Below are positions 58,742 to 64,000 of a DNA stretch of 64,000 bases, piece after piece. Within the stretch, counting starts at the first letter, position 1. Each line of letters begins with the position of its first letter. The translations under genes were made by a program, and so were the position numbers. The notes beneath the pieces are model-generated. The model saw only the letters and a program-made list of their open reading frames with translations. It had not been told where the DNA came from and did not search any database. Location of the stretch: assembly GCA_013365325.1 (NCBI GenBank), contig JABVXV010000233.1, positions 1 through 64,000 on the forward strand, read 5' to 3'. The DNA comes from Dipetalonema caudispina. Its lineage: Eukaryota; Nematoda; Chromadorea; Rhabditida; Onchocercidae.

Positions 58742-58747
58742 AATAAA
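58742..58747 (+). promoter_or_regulatory. Polyadenylation signal AATAAA for the ETS gene
   Basis: A canonical hexamer 23 bases after the ETS stop codon, implying a very short 3' UTR. Confidence 0.5.
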
Positions 58748-59350
58748 AATTTCTTTCATTTGAGTACCAAAGTGTTGTGACTCTTTTGGGAATCACTTCA
58801 CAAAGAAGTATGTTATCACAAAAAAATTGAATCTCAAGGAATAAGAAAGCTCAATGTATACCAGTGTACATTCCAACACCGGAATAAAGTACAAATTTTT
58901 TGCAAAATTCAGCCCAAATTATTTGAAGCTAGAGGTGTAACCATCGAAAATGGCGTGTGGTTTCGGACTAGAAGTGATTCCCAGTGTATACGAGTCTTTT
59001 TAGCCTTCAATAAACTTGTATGTCATCAAGAAACGTTGGGTCAAATGCCCAAGTTTTTTCGATTATTTATATCGGTATAAATAATATACTTCAACTCATC
59101 ACTGATGTCACTTAGTTTCAATTAACAACTTGTGGCTATATATTACTCATTGGTTTTCCAACACTTATTTCTATATCGTAAAACACATACAGCAGACGTT
59201 GTGGATAATGAAACGCTGGAAGGTACTAGGCTAAATGGCTGATCCGTAACGATCAAGACAAGTCTTCTCAACGATCAATCATGTAAATCGTTTGACTCAG
59301 CAGGAATTTCAGAAAACAAGCAGCTGACATTGTTTTCATTAATTCCACTT

Positions 59351-59380
59351 CCCCCTCTACTCCCCCCCACCCCCCTCCCC
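59351..59380 (-). other. C-rich tract, possible G-quadruplex on the minus strand
   Basis: Runs of 5, 7, 6 and 4 C separated by one to five bases. The minus strand therefore has four G-runs, which meets the usual pattern for an intramolecular quadruplex. Confidence 0.5.
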
Positions 59381-59499
59381 TTCGTCCTCCATATAATGGG
59401 TGATGTAAACAACAGGCAGACAGACTGACGCGAAGATAGCAAACATTATAGGTTGTTGTACCTAAATACATGTTACCTTCCGTTGTAAATGTGTATGTA

Positions 59500-59532
<33 letters not shown>

Positions 59533-59533
59533 T
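59500..59533. repeat. (GA)n microsatellite
   Basis: About 12 GA units, interrupted once by an extra AA. Confidence 0.85.
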
Positions 59534-60547
59534 GATCTTTGAACTGTAGGAATGTATAAAAGGGAAAATTTCACTTTATGACTTGTACAAAGGCCTGAAA
59601 TGGATCCACCAATGAGAGAAAACAATAAACAGCGGAGCTTCAATCGTTTGCAGTTATTGTTATACCACACTATCAATTGGTTTCGGAAAACTGAACTTTG
59701 ATCAAATTTTTCGCAAATATATTGGCAATGAGTGGGTAAATTCTAAATTTATAAACATGATCTGAACTGCTGTAGAATCCTTTCTGAATTTCTCATCTGT
59801 CTATGTTTGATCAGTTATCTGTTTACCATAATTTTCAAAATTGACGACCGAAATTATAGTGATACGGAAAAATAACTATGAAATTTTGGTACCTCTCTTC
59901 CTTTAGTTTTATTAATTTCAATCACTTCCACTATTTGTCTAAACAAGATTGGCAGTAATCGCAAAGCAAATGATAAAATATAATTTGTATTGTGAAACAA
60001 AGATGAGGTAGCGATCGAAAAAATTTACAGTTTTAAAAAATCCATGAATCACATTAAATATGCTCATGAATTATATTTATGATTTAAATTATAGAAACAA
60101 TCTGTGAAATGAGTTTAAATATGTGAAAGGGATGGAAAGAAATGTCCTGAACTATAGGATATTTAAAAAGTACTACGGTGACCTGGTTCCATTACTTAAA
60201 TCTGGAGGAAAATCTGGCTTTCGTAGACATTGATTTTGCTATGACCTATAACGTGGCTTATCTTAAGTATATCTTGCCCATCCTTTAATCTTAGATAATG
60301 AAAGCCATTGATATAATGCTTAATCATCACCACTTATCCAAAACCTAACTTTGCATGGAGAATATTCTCAAGGGAAATGTCATACTACGTGAAATTTTAA
60401 GGACGTGGTATCATTGTATCACTTATGACGTGACTTCACGTAAACATTCCTATTATCTCCAAATAAAAAGTGATCAATTAAACACTGTGAGAAACTAAAA
60501 ATGCAAAATTTATCTGTTTACTATTTTTACACTTTTGTATTATGTTT

Positions 60548-60785
60548 ATATGCGTATGCGTATGTGTATGTGAGTGTATGTATGCAAGTGTAGAAGTGTA
60601 AGTGTATGTGGGTATATGCATATGGTATATCTGTATGTATATGTATGTGTGTGTGTGTGTGTGTGTATGTGTGTGTCTTTGTCTGAGCACTACACACATC
60701 TGTCAGTAACTCATGAAGAGGGCGAACAGTGTATGTGTACGTATGTGTGTATGTACGTGTATGTGTGTGTATGTATGTGTATGAT
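60548..60785. repeat. Degenerate GT/TATG-rich repeat tract
   Basis: About 240 bases made mostly of TGTATG, TATGTG and GTGT units, interrupted by a non-repetitive 60-base piece at about 60675-60735. Confidence 0.8.
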
Positions 60786-62440
60786 GAATGCGTGGGCACT
60801 CGTGCATTTTTTAATCAGAAAACGGGTAAGTATTCAACGTTTTGTATTTGCCGGCAGAACATAGCCTTTTGGAAATGTTGATGATTTATTTGTATCCGGT
60901 CAGAACTTGCCACGCCATCATTCTTGTTCGATTTGTTATATGTTCAGGAAATTCCTGACAAGAAAGTGAAGAGAGGGAAAGGAAGACAATTCTGTAAGAC
61001 GTAGATTCTACGGGAAGTATTTCAGTGAGTATAGCTAAGATTAGTACAATGTTTTTCAATTATATTTTGTTAGCTATCTCATGATTGTTTCCGTTTAGAT
61101 CTTAGATTTCCCTAATTTCGGATCTCATAAATTCCCCACTTTCATTTGTGATTAAGTTGAGGAATGAAATGTCTTTTGCAAAGTGTGATTTAGCACTGAT
61201 CAAAATTCGAATGTATTGGGTAGTTCTATTCTGCTTGCAGATCAACTCGTTCGTATTCTGAGTGCCGTATCAATTATATAAGATGCTCCTGAATGCTTGG
61301 CGGTGCTCCTTGGTGTACCAAATGATGTTCTGTTTAATGTAAGTTTATTTTCTTTTTTTTTTTAAATTACAAACATAATTCTTTTTTCAGTTGCTTTTCA
61401 TGTGAGCGCCTTCTTATTTACGCCTAAGCGTACTTTCGTGTACTGACTAGGAGCAAACTTCAGGGAATTTGACTGAGATAAGAAATGTGCCTTTGAGGAA
61501 ACCTATCCTTAAGTGACTGATTCGACATTTATACAGTTCATCACGGCTGTCGGATCCGCAAGTTTCGAAAATTGGAGTGATTCGATGTTTTTGTGCATGT
61601 AATTATTGTGAACCAGACAGTATATATGCAGGCTACACAATTTTTCGGTAGGTCATTAATTTCGTTGTTTCTACATCACTAACCGAACATCAGCTCATTA
61701 CGTTGTTTTTTGAATTCTTTGCTGGAAGAAGCCAAAAACATTTCGTGCATATTTTATGCAGTACAATGAACGTTTGTTTCGTCACGCCGAACTCGTCCTT
61801 TCTTAATCTGAGCAATACTTTCAGCTGTACAGTCACTGTGGAGTGGTAGACAGATGGTCTTAAATAAAAATAGTGAAATAGCGAAAGCAGCAATATGAAT
61901 AGATGAAGGGCGGAAGCAATGCGAGGAGAGGGAGGAGATAGCTTTTAGGGGAGAGGGAAGAGGAAATGAAATTGTAAGTTTTAGAATTTACAAGGCATGG
62001 AAGGATAGGCACTAAATGTATTGCACTAATTAACAGGACAGACAGTGGTATTTATAATTCAATAATAATGGTAGTAAAAATATGGCAGCATGAAACAGTA
62101 CGGTGCAGGAAGAGTTGCATTTCGCTGTTGTATCAAACAAAAATCTGACACAATATGTTTATGACCGCGAAGGGGCAGAAGGATTAGAAGGGTGTGGTAA
62201 GGAAGAGGGAAGGAAGGGAAAGTGTTGTTTTGTGAATTTTGTTCAGGTTTAAAATGAAAGAACAAGCTATGCTTTCGTAAAGCACCATTAAGCAAAGTGG
62301 TAATAGTGCTATAATTCCAAATTTCGAATATCTAATGGGATAGAAAGCAGAGGAGTTCTGATCTTTGAACATACAAGTAATTCCATGGAGTGCATGTCCT
62401 TTTTCTAAATCAGTATTGATAAGTTGAATTTTAAAAATTT

Positions 62441-62463
62441 GTATATATATATATATATATATA
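62441..62463. repeat. (TA)n microsatellite
   Basis: About 11 TA units. Confidence 0.85.
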
Positions 62464-62889
62464 GTGGTAAGGTTTACGTGAATTCATCACAAATACATTG
62501 TTGAAAACACAGAAACACGCATGCACATGCAGATAGATATACGTAGTACATATGTACACATACATATTTATTTAGAAAGAAGCAGCCAGAGTAGGGAATA
62601 GGTGCAGGCAATTGAATGATTTCGCTTTTACTTTTCGCTACGTACTTTACAATTTGTCAGCTTATTTGTTGGCGACCGGCCACCCTTTTTCCTAGACCTC
62701 TCGACCAGCCTACCTACACACCAGCTGGATGTATTTCGAAGTTCTTTATAGGCAGGGAAAGGGAAGACAGATTAGGGTACACCCATAAGCGATTTTCGTT
62801 CACTTTAGGGAACCTTGTTGCTCTCTGCTTCCCCATTTAATCTACTCTTCCAAACTCCAAGCGTTGTCGCCGACGCTGTTCTAGTCGTT

Positions 62890-62947
62890 GCTGTCTGTCT
62901 GTGTATATTTATATGTGTATGTGTATGTATGTGTATGTGTGTGTGTA

Positions 62948-62992
<45 letters not shown>

Positions 62993-62997
62993 GTGTC
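62890..62997. repeat. GTGTAT hexanucleotide repeat
   Basis: About 108 bases of GTGTAT/GTATGT units preceded by CTGT units, ending 120 bases before the start codon of the homeobox candidate. Confidence 0.85.
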
Positions 62998-63116
62998 AGT
63001 ATGAGAGTACGTATTCCTTTTCATTTTCTTCACACAAATTTTGCGGGCGGAGCATTTTTCAGATCAGAGGAGCCGAGCAAGAGAGGCCGGTCTTTGATCA
63101 GTGTGGGCTGCCAGCA

Positions 63117-63346
63117 ATGACTGAGGCGGCAGCTGCAGCAGCCGCTTACGCAGCCATTGCAAACAACGTTGCGGTAATCATGCGTAGTAGTAATCGGAGT
63201 ACGTCGCCGTCGTTTTCGTCACAACAGGCCTATTCCATTGAATCGATCCTGAAACCTGGTGACTCGGAGTCACCTGCATTGAATGAATCAACAAATACCA
63301 TGGAAAACCATTCCGTCCCGCTCGTGGATGGCGAGCCAACTATCTG
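63117..63346 (+). CDS. First coding exon of a probable aristaless-type homeobox gene (partial)
   Basis: An ATG at 63117 opens 76 codons plus two bases, closed by a GTCGGT donor at 63347. The peptide begins MTEAAAAAAAYAAIANN and carries YSIESIL at residues 39-45. This fits the octapeptide/Eh1-type motif of paired-like homeodomain proteins; ARX has YCIDSILG at a similar N-terminal position. Such motifs recruit Groucho co-repressors. The homeodomain itself is not in the window, so the family call is inference. C. elegans ALR-1 is the best candidate. The GC and codon content is clearly higher than in the flanks, which supports coding. The repeat-derived frame running into it from 62901 is unlikely to be translated. 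Confidence 0.45.
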
Positions 63347-64000
63347 GTCGGTCATTTTTTAACGTTAAAAAACAAACAGACAAATCAGTCCCCTTTCCAG
63401 CGGCAAGTAATCTAATAATTCTATTCGTTTCACTCATTCCTTTCAACTCTTTATCCGAGCATATACTTTAAATATTCTGAACATTCTTAGTTAAGTGTTC
63501 ATGCTCCTCAGGTATTACTTCACATTATTCGCTCTTGTCTCTAATCCTTTCTGTATTTTCGAAAATTCGGTTTGGTCTGCTTATCGAAATGTACACAGTG
63601 TTCACAATCATTTATGTGAACGGATCTGTTTTCCAGTATTTTTTCACTTTGTTCGGGAAAGAGGTGGAAAGTTAGAAACTGAGTAGTATATAAAATAGTG
63701 AACAACAATATAAGTCTAATTTTCATCGTAGCTTTTTTGAACCGAAACCTCTAATTCTCTGTCCGAAATTTCTGCTGGTGCAAGCGCATTGAATTGCTTC
63801 TTTGCTGGAGAGTTAGAACGTTATTAAGAACATAATAATTATACACTCAAACGAATATTTTTAGTGTCCCGTACATTCCTGTACTTTTGTAAGCGATGAA
63901 TACAAATCTCTATTCCCCTGATTCCCCATTGTTGTCCTTATTTTCCAGTTTTATAATTCCGGGTCACTTGGAATGTGAAACCCCCCAATAATGAGTTGTG
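63347..64000. other. Intron (inferred) after the homeobox candidate exon
   Basis: AT-rich sequence with no second exon visible before the window ends. Confidence 0.4.

Larger units (their letters stand above)
58720..63116. other. Microsatellite-rich intergenic region
   Basis: About 4.4 kb without a supportable exon, holding (GA)n, GT/TATG-rich, (TA)n and GTGTAT-type repeats plus one strong C tract. It is probably 3' flank of the ETS gene, then promoter and 5' UTR of the homeobox candidate. Confidence 0.5.

Noticed and set aside
60478..60864. Frames rich in Thr-His-Thr or Cys-Val-Cys on both strands
   Set aside because: They are translations of the dinucleotide repeat, not genes.
62901..63116. 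Open frame running from the GTGTAT repeat into the homeobox candidate exon
   Set aside because: The upstream part encodes only Met/Cys/Val/Tyr repeats from the microsatellite. The ATG at 63117 is a better start.

Overview
The window is nuclear DNA of a nematode. The predicted proteins match worm versions of known genes: two transthyretin-like (TTL) proteins, SEM-5, a sideroflexin, SYD-2, ATG-2, a hormone-sensitive lipase and an ERG/FLI/FEV-class ETS factor. The sequence is AT-rich, with short to medium introns, TTTCAG-type acceptors, and acceptor-like AGs close to several start codons that look like trans-splice sites. The base composition and intron style fit a clade III (spirurid or filarial) worm, but this is inference.

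Layout from left to right. 1-2.2 kb is a stretch I could not identify, ending in the last exon of a TTL gene. 3.7-4.7 kb holds a complete four-exon TTL gene. 6.4-8.9 kb is sem-5 (GRB2 adaptor). 10.9-14.0 kb is a sideroflexin in eleven exons. 14.0-18.6 kb is mostly empty. 18.65-28.36 kb is syd-2 (liprin-alpha) in 32 exons. 31.1-44.6 kb, on the minus strand, is atg-2 in 45 exons. 46.2-51.3 kb, divergent from atg-2, is hosl-1 (hormone-sensitive lipase). 53.4-58.7 kb is an ETS transcription factor gene, best matched by ETS-5/FEV. 58.7-63.1 kb is microsatellite-rich. The last kilobase holds the first coding exon of a probable aristaless-type homeobox gene.

The exon models were read by eye. Reading phase was checked across each junction, and every gene closes without frameshift apart from two irregular junctions: a GG acceptor in sem-5 and an AT donor in hosl-1. 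I saw no tRNA, rRNA, CRISPR array, transposon or viral sequence.

The genes are not an operon. They fall into two themes. SEM-5, SYD-2, the ETS factor and the homeobox candidate act in signalling and neuronal development. ATG-2 and HOSL-1 act in autophagy and lipid-droplet turnover and share one divergent upstream region. As I recall, the C. elegans counterparts of sem-5, syd-2, atg-2, hosl-1, ets-5 and alr-1 are all X-linked, so this block may be a conserved piece of the ancestral nematode X chromosome.
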